Source: Meira nashicola (Eukaryota > Basidiomycota > Exobasidiomycetes > Exobasidiales > Brachybasidiaceae). From it: a stretch of 64,000 nucleotides of DNA. Below the pieces are notes generated by a model, which was not told where the DNA came from, did not search any database, and saw only the letters and a program-made list of their open reading frames with translations. A program made the position numbers and the translations under genes. This document shows, in pieces, positions 47,859-57,020 of this stretch (positions within the stretch are counted from its first letter, which is position 1; each line of letters starts with the position of its first letter). The DNA is taken from NCBI GenBank assembly GCA_001600355.1, contig BCJU01000004.1, forward strand, positions 1,550,001 to 1,614,000, in the 5' to 3' direction.

Positions 47859-50198
47859 TCAATTGGCCCGCTTGAGAACCAAAACAAGTGAAGCGACACA
47901 TAATTGATGTAAACCTTGAATAGTTTCCGTATCTGTACTCAAACCTGCTAATGTATGACCTGCTGCAGTGACTAAATGCAAAAGCAATGGTTTTGAATTA
48001 TTTGTATGATCAGTTTGAACTTCTGCAAGATATTTGAAACTATGAGCAGCAACAACACGATCGTCAGAATCACCTGGAATAAGTAACATTGCCGGATAAT
48101 CTTTTGTTTTATTGATATTTTGTAATGGTGACCAACCGAGAATCGTATCAAAATCTACCGGATTATCGACATCACCAAATTCATCAATTTGTGCTGCTCC
48201 ATCTCGTGAACGTTTACGTAAAAAGAAATCCAAAACTGCTCTTACTGGGAAAACGACTCCAAAAGTACCTTGAGGAGCTCTATTTGCTGCAGCTCCAGCT
48301 ACCATTCCTCCTGCAGAACCACCATCTAGAATAATATTACCAGGAGCAGCAATTTTACGTTTAACTAAATCTTGTGCGATTGCAATCGTATCATCGATCG
48401 TTCTTGTCTTATTCTTTCTTTGTCCTGCAATATGATAAAGTTCACCTTTATCACCACCACCTCTTGGAGAACCCCAAACGAAAACAGTACATGTAAATCC
48501 AGTCAAATAGGAAAAGTATGTTGGATCGAAATAAAAAGTTTCAATGTGCGCATAAGAGCCATATACATGCAACCAAGCACTACATTTACCATTCTTTTTC
48601 GTACCTTTTTTGTACACCAAAGCATATGGAATTTGTGTACCATCATGAGCTGTTGCAAAGAGTTCTTCGGAAACGTAGTCTGTTGATTTTGTTCCTTTGA
48701 TACTTTGAACGGTCAAAAGAACATCTTGATATTGTTTTCCATCATATCTGATTTCATAAAGTTCATTTGGAGACGTAGTACCAGAAAGAGTTAATGTGAG
48801 TGATTTTGAGTTACGTGCAGTGATTAAACTTCGGATTTGTGCTGGATCATTTGGAAGAGCAGTATGAACAATTTTTCCTGACAATAAATTCAAAATTTCC
48901 ACAACATATCTTCCATTTTTAATAAAAGCCAAAGCAGCCATAGAATCGGAAGATGGAACAACAACAGCTAGAGTAGAATCGTTTCGTTCTGGAATCACAT
49001 CAACAAAATGAAGACGATCAGTCAATGTATTCACATCGCTCACTTGACGTGCTTTAGTCCAATCCAACTTAACTTTTGCAACTTTGCTGTTTAATGCATC
49101 ACGATTTGTTGAAAAGTACAACCAATTATCGATTACATTGATTGTTTGAAATGTGAAATTATTAGTAGGAGAAATTGAGATCCATTTCATTTTATCTGAT
49201 AAAGTTTGATCAGGTAAAAGAGTAGCAAAAACTTTCCTATATTCAAGCGCATCGTGTTCTCCCGTTATGATTAACCAACGACCATCTTTACTTAGTCTGA
49301 CACTCCAATCGTTATTCGTACCATCAGCTGCAACTGGGTCAGGATGTACGATTGTAATGTCCTTTTCGTATTTTGTTCCCAATTGATGATAGCGAATAGT
49401 TGAACCAATCACTGTATTTGAACCTCCTTTACTATCTTCAGTTTGAACATAAAAGAATCCAGAAGAATCTGCTTTCCATTGAAATTCATCCTCGCAAAAA
49501 GGAATAACATCCGGTAAAGCACCTTCACCTCCTGGAGGAAATGTAGTTGCATGTACCAAAGGTGAACTAAAAGGACGAATGTACCAAGTTGCAACATCTG
49601 AATTTGCTTCTGAAGCTAAATAAGCGAAATATTTTCCATCTGGTGAATTATGCCAATTTTGAATATTGACTGTTCCGTTTTTACTTAATAGATCTTCGAC
49701 TAAAAACTTTTTACCTGGTGGTGTTGCAAGGTTATTCTTTCTTGCAGCTTCCAATTCTTCTGGCGTACAAGTATACCATGTCGGACGATCTTCTTTTGCG
49801 CGTTTTACTTGATAGGTATAGAAAGGCTTTGGTCCACCATCAACAAGGTCAAAGAAATCGTAATTGTCATAATCAAATGCAGAAGTAAGAGAAGCAGTGA
49901 TTGCATTTTTATCCTTACATTTTGCCATAAAATCTTCTGTAATCTTCGTTTCTTCTTTGATGAATTCGATCACATCAGGATCAGTATGAAGATTTGCTTC
50001 TAACCAATAAAATGGATCGGAAATTGTAACATTGGCGCCCTTCTTTGCTGATCCGTATGACCAAGTCTTGTTGACTGTATGCAATTTTGGATATGGATCC
50101 CATGATGGAATTTTGTATGCACAAATGTTGTCGGCGCTGACGGTAAGAATAGCAAGGGTGAAGAGGAAAAGAGGGTAAAAAGAGAAGGAGTTCGTCAT
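47859..50198 (-). CDS. Secreted prolyl oligopeptidase (S9A), copy 2
   Basis: 779 residues from ATG 50198, which begins a signal peptide (SFYPLFLFTLAILTVSA). An in-frame ATG at 50330 would place the signal 44 residues inward, so it is not used. Catalytic residues are Ser628 (GGSAGGM), the Asp pair in DSDDRV and His748 (AGHTLAG). The Ser-to-His distance of 120 equals that of copy 1. The two copies align along their length (AKKGANVTISD against AKKGGNVTILD; ATPPGKKF against ATPPGKRF) and differ by small inserts in the propeller. CATAAATAG about 60 nt upstream may be its TATA element. Tandem duplication; differing substrate range is possible. Confidence 0.93.
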   Translation of the reverse strand: MTNSFSFYPLFLFTLAILTVSADNICAYKIPSWDPYPKLHTVNKTWSYGSAKKGANVTISDPFYWLEANLHTDPDVIEFIKEETKITEDFMAKCKDKNAITASLTSAFDYDNYDFFDLVDGGPKPFYTYQVKRAKEDRPTWYTCTPEELEAARKNNLATPPGKKFLVEDLLSKNGTVNIQNWHNSPDGKYFAYLASEANSDVATWYIRPFSSPLVHATTFPPGGEGALPDVIPFCEDEFQWKADSSGFFYVQTEDSKGGSNTVIGSTIRYHQLGTKYEKDITIVHPDPVAADGTNNDWSVRLSKDGRWLIITGEHDALEYRKVFATLLPDQTLSDKMKWISISPTNNFTFQTINVIDNWLYFSTNRDALNSKVAKVKLDWTKARQVSDVNTLTDRLHFVDVIPERNDSTLAVVVPSSDSMAALAFIKNGRYVVEILNLLSGKIVHTALPNDPAQIRSLITARNSKSLTLTLSGTTSPNELYEIRYDGKQYQDVLLTVQSIKGTKSTDYVSEELFATAHDGTQIPYALVYKKGTKKNGKCSAWLHVYGSYAHIETFYFDPTYFSYLTGFTCTVFVWGSPRGGGDKGELYHIAGQRKNKTRTIDDTIAIAQDLVKRKIAAPGNIILDGGSAGGMVAGAAANRAPQGTFGVVFPVRAVLDFFLRKRSRDGAAQIDEFGDVDNPVDFDTILGWSPLQNINKTKDYPAMLLIPGDSDDRVVAAHSFKYLAEVQTDHTNNSKPLLLHLVTAAGHTLAGLSTDTETIQGLHQLCVASLVLVLKRAN

Positions 50199-50848
50199 TT
50201 TGAGAAAAAGAATAAGTGTGAATGTGAGAGGTAGAGGTGTATGAACATACTCAATCCCTCTATTTATGCATTTTGCTTCCCATTGCATACATTTCAACTC
50301 GATTGTTCGCAACAGCGCACTTCTTGGCATCGAAAATGGGTGGCGCCTTACATTGAGGAATTACAGTGTCCTTATCGGGACGGAATACCAATCAGTTCAT
50401 ATTTTAATTCTCTGAAGAATCTTCTTCAATCAATACAATCGATACGGTCGCGAAAATTAATTAATCGGAGTTTTACGTTACCTAATTGTAATACTCGGCC
50501 GCCGCATACATTCAACTCTTCTCGCGAAAAGTATCGACAATCAGTCATTGTTTCTCCGTAAGTAAGAGTGAATCAGCTGACACGATGTTTATCGGAAGAG
50601 GTGATCGTTTTTTACACAAACGATACATTGTGCAAAACGGAATTACTTGAGAAAGGGCGGGCCCGTTATGCTATTTATGGGTTTGCCCCCTTTTTTTTTT
50701 ATCATGACCGTCATTAAGAATGAATGCACACACACACCTTTTTTGGACGCGTTTTGTGTTACTTTTTCGCGTAAGCAAGCAATTGGGACTCTTTTCATTT
50801 GAATGCCTCCACTATTCTTTCATTTCTTGTTGATCATCATAAACAAGT
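50199..50848. other. Divergent promoter region
   Basis: 650 nt between prolyl oligopeptidase copy 2 and the AlkB-like gene. Holds a GC-rich CGGCCGCC patch near 50499 and a T-run near 50692. No gene seen. Confidence 0.6.
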
Positions 50849-51913
50849 ATGATTGAAAGACAGAATATAGCAATTCTATTTGCCAAAACAGGAGGAAAAA
50901 CTCCAAAGAAAAGCTTGGAAGAGATTGAGTTTGAACAAGCACTAGCTCTTTCGGAAGCGGAGGCAAAGATTGCAAATATGGATGATGAGGCTAGAATCAA
51001 AGCTGCAATTGAGGAAAGCTTAAATGAGGAAAAGAGCAGGAAAGTGAAAGAAGAGGCTGGATCTAGCTCAAAGAGAAAATTGAATGATGGTAGCCCGACA
51101 GAAACCTCTACCTCACTTGTCAGGAAAGTGCAACGGATAGAAGAGCCAATAGAAGAAGAGGAAAGACATCCTACTCTCGATGATGATTCGTTCGATACTC
51201 GATCTGAAAAAGAAATTGTGAAATTTGATCGAAGTTTGGATTTGCTTTACTGCAAAGGTTGGATTCGAAGTCAAGAGCGAAAGCGACTGAGAAATTGGAT
51301 GTTGAACGAATTAGCATGGCATCGGGTAACATACATTCAACCAAGAACAAAACAAAGAATAATAACGCCAAGATATACAGCAACATTCGGAAAAGATGAT
51401 ACAGGAACACCTGATTCATTTTATAAATTTCCACCAAAACCATTTCCTCCTTTATTAGATCAATTAAGAAAAATTCTTGAACAAAAGACTGGTTCAAAAT
51501 TCAATGCGATCATTATTAATTTCTATGCAGATGGAAAAGATTCAATTTCTTATCATTCTGATGATGAAGCTTTTTTGGGTAAATTACCAACTATTGCTTC
51601 AATTTCACTTGGTGCTTCGAGAGATTTTTATTTACGTAGAAAAGCTCCTGCAAATCAATCAGTTCCCGATCCAACTCCAAACGAAAAAATGGGAACAAAA
51701 GGTAAAGGTCCAGCAGCACAAAGACCAACGGAAAAAATGGTTTTGGAAGACGGTGATCTTTTGGTTATGAAAGGAAAAACGCAAGCAGATTGGGAACACT
51801 CCATTCCCAAGAGGGCATCGTATGTTGGAGGGAGGATTAATATGACCTTTAGACGAGTGATGAATGTAAGCGGGACGAATAGTGAGTACAACAGCTGCCA
51901 AAGTGAACAATAG
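50849..51913 (+). CDS. AlkB-family 2OG-Fe(II) dioxygenase with two ubiquitin-interacting motifs
   Basis: 354 residues. Two UIM-like helices at the N-terminus: EFEQALALSEAE (27-38, Ala31/Ser35/Glu38 spacing) and EARIKAAIEESLNEE (47-61, Ala53/Ser57/Glu60). A degenerate PIP-like start (RQNIAILFAK) precedes them. A Lys-rich linker follows, then the dioxygenase domain with NFYADG, the iron ligands His236 and Asp238 (HSDDE), distal His317 (WEHSIPK) and Arg329/Arg335 for 2-oxoglutarate. The layout resembles ALKBH2/3-type repair enzymes that reverse base alkylation. A ubiquitin-binding N-terminus suggests recruitment to ubiquitinated chromatin or PCNA, which is inference. Confidence 0.88.
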   Translation: MIERQNIAILFAKTGGKTPKKSLEEIEFEQALALSEAEAKIANMDDEARIKAAIEESLNEEKSRKVKEEAGSSSKRKLNDGSPTETSTSLVRKVQRIEEPIEEEERHPTLDDDSFDTRSEKEIVKFDRSLDLLYCKGWIRSQERKRLRNWMLNELAWHRVTYIQPRTKQRIITPRYTATFGKDDTGTPDSFYKFPPKPFPPLLDQLRKILEQKTGSKFNAIIINFYADGKDSISYHSDDEAFLGKLPTIASISLGASRDFYLRRKAPANQSVPDPTPNEKMGTKGKGPAAQRPTEKMVLEDGDLLVMKGKTQADWEHSIPKRASYVGGRINMTFRRVMNVSGTNSEYNSCQSEQ

Positions 51914-52312
51914 TTCAAGCAAGTATCTAACCATATTGCCTTCCCTGTAGACTTCATCAGGTACAATCGCATGGGAGACGGCGACTCTCCTCAATTCAGA
52001 TGGAATGAAAAATCTCGTCAAATGGTTCCTGGCAGCGGTGGCATATAGTTAAGAATGTGTATTTTCCCAATCAGAACACTCTCAAATACTTCACAGGAAT
52101 AACTTTAATATTGCTATTTATCTTGTACAAACTTATACTGCCTCTTGAGTTGCGTCACAAAAAAAGTGCATGCTTTTGCCATAGCAGTTCGGAAAGTCAA
52201 TTATGAATGTGAGTGATCGAAGTGCAGCGCTCGAAAGTCCCATTCAAACTTCTTCTTCGTCCTCGAACTCTTTCTGTCCTTACCCTGATCCATACATTCC
52301 TCCCTTGCTCAC
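51914..52312. other. Convergent 3' flanks
   Basis: Between the AlkB-like gene and the RRM gene. No gene seen. Confidence 0.6.
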
Positions 52313-53361
52313 TCACTCCCATCCAGACTCTTGATTAAAACGCTTAGATGCTTCCGTATCGCTGTCATCTCTAACAGCGTCGAATGAGCGTTTTCTCTTG
52401 CTAATGCAAGGAGTACTCTCGGAGTGTTTCATTGAATGCTTTTCCATGCTATCTAGCATTCTCATATCCCCTTCACTTCTGTGGCGACTAATTTCTTTCA
52501 TAGGACTAACGAATGGCTTGAACTCATGATTGCTGCCCTTTATCCTTGTCCAATCAGCATTGCAATTCTGGTACGGCTCCCCAGACTCTGCAGATCCACG
52601 AACAGCTTTCTCGTCGGTATCCCATCCGTTCCATGATGTCTCTGGGGATTGGTGTAAAGAAGTTGCCTTACTTGAAGCACTTGTATCGACCTGGATGGAA
52701 TTCTCATAAGCGTTGCTGTCCGGCATGACGTATCTTGGCGTATTTTTCTCTGGCGATTGGATAGATGTTCCATCTCTTTGAGAATAATTTGAATGATTTC
52801 TCAAAGGCTTAAGATGGCAAAAAGATGATGGAAATTAGGGCACTGCAGAGCTATTAGAATGCTGGATTAGCATTAACTCACATGGGCCCATGACACTAAA
52901 AGTTGGCTGTGTCCCAATGGATGACCGTTCATTGTCGTGAAGGCAGTCTGAAAGATGTGAGTGAGAAGTCAATTATACTGAAGGAAAAGGTGTCAAAAAC
53001 AGAAAGAAAGAACTCACATGAGCGTCTTCTGTTTCAAGGTATTCGACAAATGCGTATCTAGTAGACATTATATTTTGAGTGATCGTGCTTCATTTACTTC
53101 AGTATTTACTACTCACCGTTTCTGAAAAGGAATTCTACATTCAAAAATAGGGCCAATGCTTTCAAAGATGCTACCCAACTCTCTGTGGTGTGAAGATGTG
53201 TCAGTAGGAATGTAAATAGGTGCAATACCCTTCATTCTCACTTTGCAGACATTCCAATAGGATAATGTGTAACATAAAGTCTCTGTGATCAAAGAATAAT
53301 TCTGTAAGTGGTTACAATTTGCAACTTTTTCGCTTTGTCTTACCTTAGGGCTTGGGCTCAT
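52313..53361 (-). CDS. RRM-domain RNA-binding protein, six exons
   Basis: Spliced by eye: exons 53361-53344, 53282-53242, 53182-53117, 53057-53018, 52947-52882 and 52807-52313 (726 nt, 241 residues). Introns are 54-74 nt with GTAAGA, GTGAGA or GTGAGT donors and AG acceptors. The product starts MSPSPKRLYVTHYP, giving RNP2 (LYVTHYP), then ELGSIFESIGPIFECRI, RNP1 (KRYAFVEY), AFTTMNGHPL and LLVSW: one complete RRM at residues 7-84. The C-terminal 160 residues are polar and disordered with a basic KRKRSF near 215. An earlier acceptor for the last intron (exon from 52842) would end in a stop after 13 codons. Target RNA unknown. Confidence 0.8.
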
Positions 53362-53975
53362 GGTAATGAATATGAAGGTGTTGTGGGAGAAGGCAAAATG
53401 CAAAAATTCGTTCTTTACTTGAGAAAATCTAGCAAGCGGACATCAAGACTCTCATCGATCTTCAATTTACACGAAGCATAAGCAAGTGTGCTTTCAATGA
53501 ATGAACTCTAAAGCAATTTCCGATTACGTTCAAAGTCAGAATAATTCCCATTTATGCTCCGATCTTTTTGCTTTTACTCAATTCTTGGCATTAAAGCAGT
53601 CAATCCGCAAAAAAAGAAAGTACACATGCAAGTGCAAATTACGCCCGTCTTCAGCAGGACATCAATGTGACTTTACCAAAAATGCTATTCATTTGATGGT
53701 GTCAATTGTGCTATCTCGCAAGCCATCAAGTTAAGCCGGGCCGCTACTACCCGTAGGTTCAGATTGTAGGCGGTGTACGCTTAATAAGCACAATACGTAT
53801 GCGCACGCAAACGCGGTTGCACCACGCACGTATTATAGACTATTCTAACCCTAGACATGATTGCACTTTTCCTCTTCACATGTCGTCAAGATTGAAAGAG
53901 GAGTGATCCATTAACACTCATCCATCAACTCTCAGCACCACAACATCAATTGTGTTTGAGTAGGTAAAGACGGCA
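53362..53975. other. Divergent promoter region
   Basis: 614 nt between the RRM gene and the histone-fold gene. A 77-codon frame near 53501 is not supported. Confidence 0.6.
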
Positions 53976-55925
53976 ATGCCACCGCCGCATTTGTCTGTTC
54001 CATCATCATCTACGTCTACGTTCGCATCCACATACGTTCAGAGATATGTTCGAACAGCATTGTCTTCTGCAGGTTTTGCGAGGAGTAGCGGTCAGGCGGT
54101 CGAATTGTTGACAGAATTGATGGAAAGATATTTGCTCGTTCTTGGAAGTTCATGTCAAAAGAATGCTGAACATGCAGGGAGGACGAAGGCATGTGCTTGG
54201 GATGCAGAGGCAGCATTGAACGAGCTTGGCATTTCTAGTGAAGAACTTTATGATTGGACGATCAGCGAAGACGGTCAACAAGTAGCAGGACATAGAAGGC
54301 CGATGGATGATTCTGTTGCAGATGTAGACGATGAAAAAGACCAGCAATTAGCTTTACAAAGAATTCAGGATGCGGAACGACAAGCTGAACCTTGGTTGGA
54401 TGGTGTAAAAGAGTTAGATCGAGTGCTTCGGAACGCAAAGCCAGAAAAAGAGGATTCAATCAAGCATACACTCTCTTACGAAAGTATAGACCAAGAGCAG
54501 ATTGATCTTCTTGATCGTCTTTTGCAAGCAGACGCTTCTGACGAAGACAGTCAAGCAGAAGAATCACTTCATGCATCGCCATCTCCCACAACGCCAGATT
54601 CGACATCAGCTCAATATACCACCGCCAACGGAAGCTTGACGATGTACAATGGAAACAAAAGGAAACGAAGTCGGTCTTCATCATCATCGTACATACCCGA
54701 CTTTCTTCCCTCGATACCTCTCAAATCAGAACAGTACAGTGAAGCACCTCAAGATGCAAAGATTTATGTAATTGAGGATGCAGACTATGAAAGAGGCAGA
54801 GCAGCACGAGTGCAGGAGCAGATTGTTATTCAAAATGGTCACAAAGAATCTACAGATACAGCTCTACCTCTAAATCCTGCTGAAGAGTTGGCTGAACTAC
54901 CGAAACGATCAGTGGAGGACCTGTGGCACAAAGCCATCCCCTTTCAATCTTCAGTGCTGGCATCGGGACAAAGTGTGGATGATCTACCACTGGTGTCAGA
55001 AGAGGCAATGAATGGGCACAATACTCAGTCTTCAATGTCTAGCATGCATGCTTTTGCCAACGATTATCCTGTTTTGGTGCAAGAAGCACGAGATGCCCAG
55101 CCTGGTTATCTTACTCCTAGTGGGCCATCATACTCACGAGCATTTCAACAGCGACGTGCTCTTGCTTCTTTCTTGGCTGATTCGTCTAAATACCAACCAT
55201 GCGATACCATGTTTGGTTCCATTGCTGCACGTCCGACGATACTACCCTTCCATCCTACATCCTCTTTGCTGATCACACCACCAACAGCAGAGAATCCTGC
55301 GCCATCCTTCTCAGCCTTGCGACCTAATGGAAGGGATCTGCCTTCATCGACGATTGGAAATAATGCATTGTATCCTATTTGTCGACATCGCAATCCTGGC
55401 AACGTTCTCAATGCAGCACGTTTTCTTAGTGGTGGCGTAGGTTCCGAAACGTACAGGAGAATGACACGGATTCATGACCCTGAACCAATCTTGGACGAAC
55501 AACATGCTGAACGTGTTTTCCATGGACAACCAGCTCCGAAGGAATTATTGGTGGAGGACAACAGCATGTTGAAAGGAGCTTTGGATGTACTTAAAATCAA
55601 GCGGGCTGAAGAAAGGCAAGCAGCTCGTGAGGCAAATGGATCTCCAGATCTTGACCTTGGTGCACAGGGTGCAGGAACGGATGTTGATGGAGATCGAACA
55701 GGACAACTTGCTATGAGTGCAACACGAGATCGTATCAAAGTTAAGAGTGGTACGATTGTGTCTACTTGGGATTGGATTTCACGCGATTATACTGATCCTC
55801 AAATGTTGGGTAAAAAGTTTAGAGCTGGGACAGCAGGTGTTTACTTAAGCAATGGTACTTCTAGCGGTGGACGTGATCGTCAGAGATCCGAATCAGTAGC
55901 CGAAACTCCCAAACCTTTCAATTGA
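53976..55925 (+). CDS. Histone-fold (BTP) protein of TAF3/TAF8/SPT7 type
   Basis: 649 residues. Residues about 17-95 form a histone-fold of the bromodomain-associated type: YVQRYVRTALSSAGF, AVELLTELMERYLLVLG and DAEAALNELGIS mark the three helices. Such domains pair TAFs in TFIID or SPT7 in SAGA. The rest is acidic and disordered up to about 380. A conserved-looking block at about 385-500 (proline-rich, YQPCDTMFGSIAARPTILPF, then ALYPICRHRNPGNVLNAARF in part) and a C-terminal WDWISRDYTDP motif follow. No bromodomain or PHD finger is present, so TAF3-like and SPT7-like identities remain open. Nuclear by family. Confidence 0.75.
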   Translation: MPPPHLSVPSSSTSTFASTYVQRYVRTALSSAGFARSSGQAVELLTELMERYLLVLGSSCQKNAEHAGRTKACAWDAEAALNELGISSEELYDWTISEDGQQVAGHRRPMDDSVADVDDEKDQQLALQRIQDAERQAEPWLDGVKELDRVLRNAKPEKEDSIKHTLSYESIDQEQIDLLDRLLQADASDEDSQAEESLHASPSPTTPDSTSAQYTTANGSLTMYNGNKRKRSRSSSSSYIPDFLPSIPLKSEQYSEAPQDAKIYVIEDADYERGRAARVQEQIVIQNGHKESTDTALPLNPAEELAELPKRSVEDLWHKAIPFQSSVLASGQSVDDLPLVSEEAMNGHNTQSSMSSMHAFANDYPVLVQEARDAQPGYLTPSGPSYSRAFQQRRALASFLADSSKYQPCDTMFGSIAARPTILPFHPTSSLLITPPTAENPAPSFSALRPNGRDLPSSTIGNNALYPICRHRNPGNVLNAARFLSGGVGSETYRRMTRIHDPEPILDEQHAERVFHGQPAPKELLVEDNSMLKGALDVLKIKRAEERQAAREANGSPDLDLGAQGAGTDVDGDRTGQLAMSATRDRIKVKSGTIVSTWDWISRDYTDPQMLGKKFRAGTAGVYLSNGTSSGGRDRQRSESVAETPKPFN

Positions 55926-56091
55926 AAACAAAAGTTTTCCTCTTTTGGAAAACATCTTCCTGTATTATAATGTACTTTATTATTGATAAGAATGATGTAA
56001 TAAAGCCTGTTCTGTAAGCAAGGCGAAAAGAGATCCCATGGCGAATATTTGTTGTGTGACATGCAAGTATGCTTTTTCCACAGAAAGTTGA

Positions 56092-56263
56092 TAGAGACAA
56101 AATTGGAGCAAACAGCATTTCGTCACAGGGATACAGCAAAAAAAAATGATAGTCAATTATAAACGCATCCGTCATTGCCTCATGGTGTTACTAGGGCAGT
56201 TTGGTGTAACGGTTAGCATCTTTCCTTTACAACTTGTATTCGGACGTCAGTTTAGGTACTTGT
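56092..56263 (+). repeat. Inverted repeat, left arm
   Basis: Nearly identical to the reverse complement of 56576-56747 for about 160-170 nt. It includes the tRNA 5' flank, its 5' exon and 32 nt of the intron, then diverges. Arms are about 310 nt apart. Confidence 0.9.
56195..56263 (+). pseudogene. Truncated tRNA-Val copy (5' half only)
   Basis: The 5' exon (56195-56231) and 32 nt of intron are identical to the intact minus-strand gene. Homology stops inside the intron, so the 3' half is missing. D-arm sequence, which contains the A box, is retained; the T-arm (B box) is absent, so transcription from it alone is doubtful. Confidence 0.85.
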
Positions 56264-56535
56264 ATGCACAATCAGTATTAGGGTTCAATCCTGATATTGA
56301 TTATCCAAGTGCAGATCTCATCCTTTCCACACCTGTGCCAGGTACCCTACTGTGTAGACATGCTACTCATATGCTTTCACCTTCGAAAGAGCCATGAGCA
56401 AGCTATACAAATAGCAATGATTAAATAATTGTTGTTTCATGTAAGACAGCGAAGAAACAATAAAATTGGAATGAAGTACGCGTTGCTACTTTTATTTTTG
56501 GTGCAAATCAAAAATTCAAAAAAAAAGAACAAAAA

Positions 56536-56644
56536 AGGCTGTTGAGGGAATCGAACCCTCGTCTTTTCCGATTTGACAAGTACCTAAACTGACGTCCGAA
56601 TACAAGTTGTAAAGGAAAGATGCTAACCGTTACACCAAACTGCC
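56536..56644 (-). tRNA. tRNA-Val (anticodon UAC) with a 37-nt intron
   Basis: 5' exon 56644-56608 and 3' exon 56570-56536. T-arm is GAGGG-TTCGATT-CCCTC; anticodon stem TTTCC/GGAAA encloses the loop TTTACAC after splicing, giving anticodon TAC. The intron lies one base after the anticodon, the standard site, and carries TTGTA, which can pair with the anticodon. D-arm GTGT/GCAT is acceptable with wobble pairs. The acceptor stem GGCAGTT/AACAGCC has one A-A mismatch (4-69), and the discriminator would be T, unusual for Val. A T-run follows at the 3' end, as for Pol III termination. Confidence 0.8.
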
Positions 56645-56747
56645 CTAGTAACACCATGAGGCAATGACGGATGCGTTTATAATTGACTATCATTTTTTTT
56701 TGCTGTATCCCTGTGACGAAATGCTGTTTGAACCAATTTTTCTCTCT
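56576..56747 (-). repeat. Inverted repeat, right arm (contains the intact tRNA 5' part)
   Basis: Reverse complement of 56092-56263. The junction lies within the tRNA intron at 56576; beyond it the sequences differ. Confidence 0.9.
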
Positions 56748-57020
56748 CACCGTAAAGCCAACTCATGGAGAAAAGTAGCAAGATTGTTTGCAACCTACGA
56801 TACGATCAATCTCTATTCAAACGTCTTAAATTTGGGGTTATAAACATATGCGATTTGGGGTTTAGATTGTGTTTTCCTACATGGCTATTTTCATCGAAAG
56901 TGCAAAGGGAAAGGTGGGAAATTTGTTTTTGCTATTTTGAGTTTTGACTTTTTTTGTTTGTTTTCCTTTTTCTGGTGGCTTGCTTCTTTCTCTTTTTTTT
57001 TTTCTTGGAGTGGGATACCT

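Larger units (their letters stand above)
55926..57020. other. Region of inverted repeat and tRNA gene
   Basis: 1.1 kb between the histone-fold gene and the Argonaute 3' end. It contains the inverted repeat, the tRNA-Val gene and its truncated copy, listed separately. The two 80-codon frames here are mirror images created by the repeat and are not genes. Confidence 0.75.

Noticed and set aside
54016..55738. Several minus-strand frames inside the histone-fold gene
   Set aside because: Antisense shadows of the 649-residue plus-strand coding frame.
56146..56750. Two antiparallel 80-codon frames with the same N-terminal 39 residues
   Set aside because: The shared sequence is the translation of the inverted repeat across the tRNA 5' region, not a protein family.
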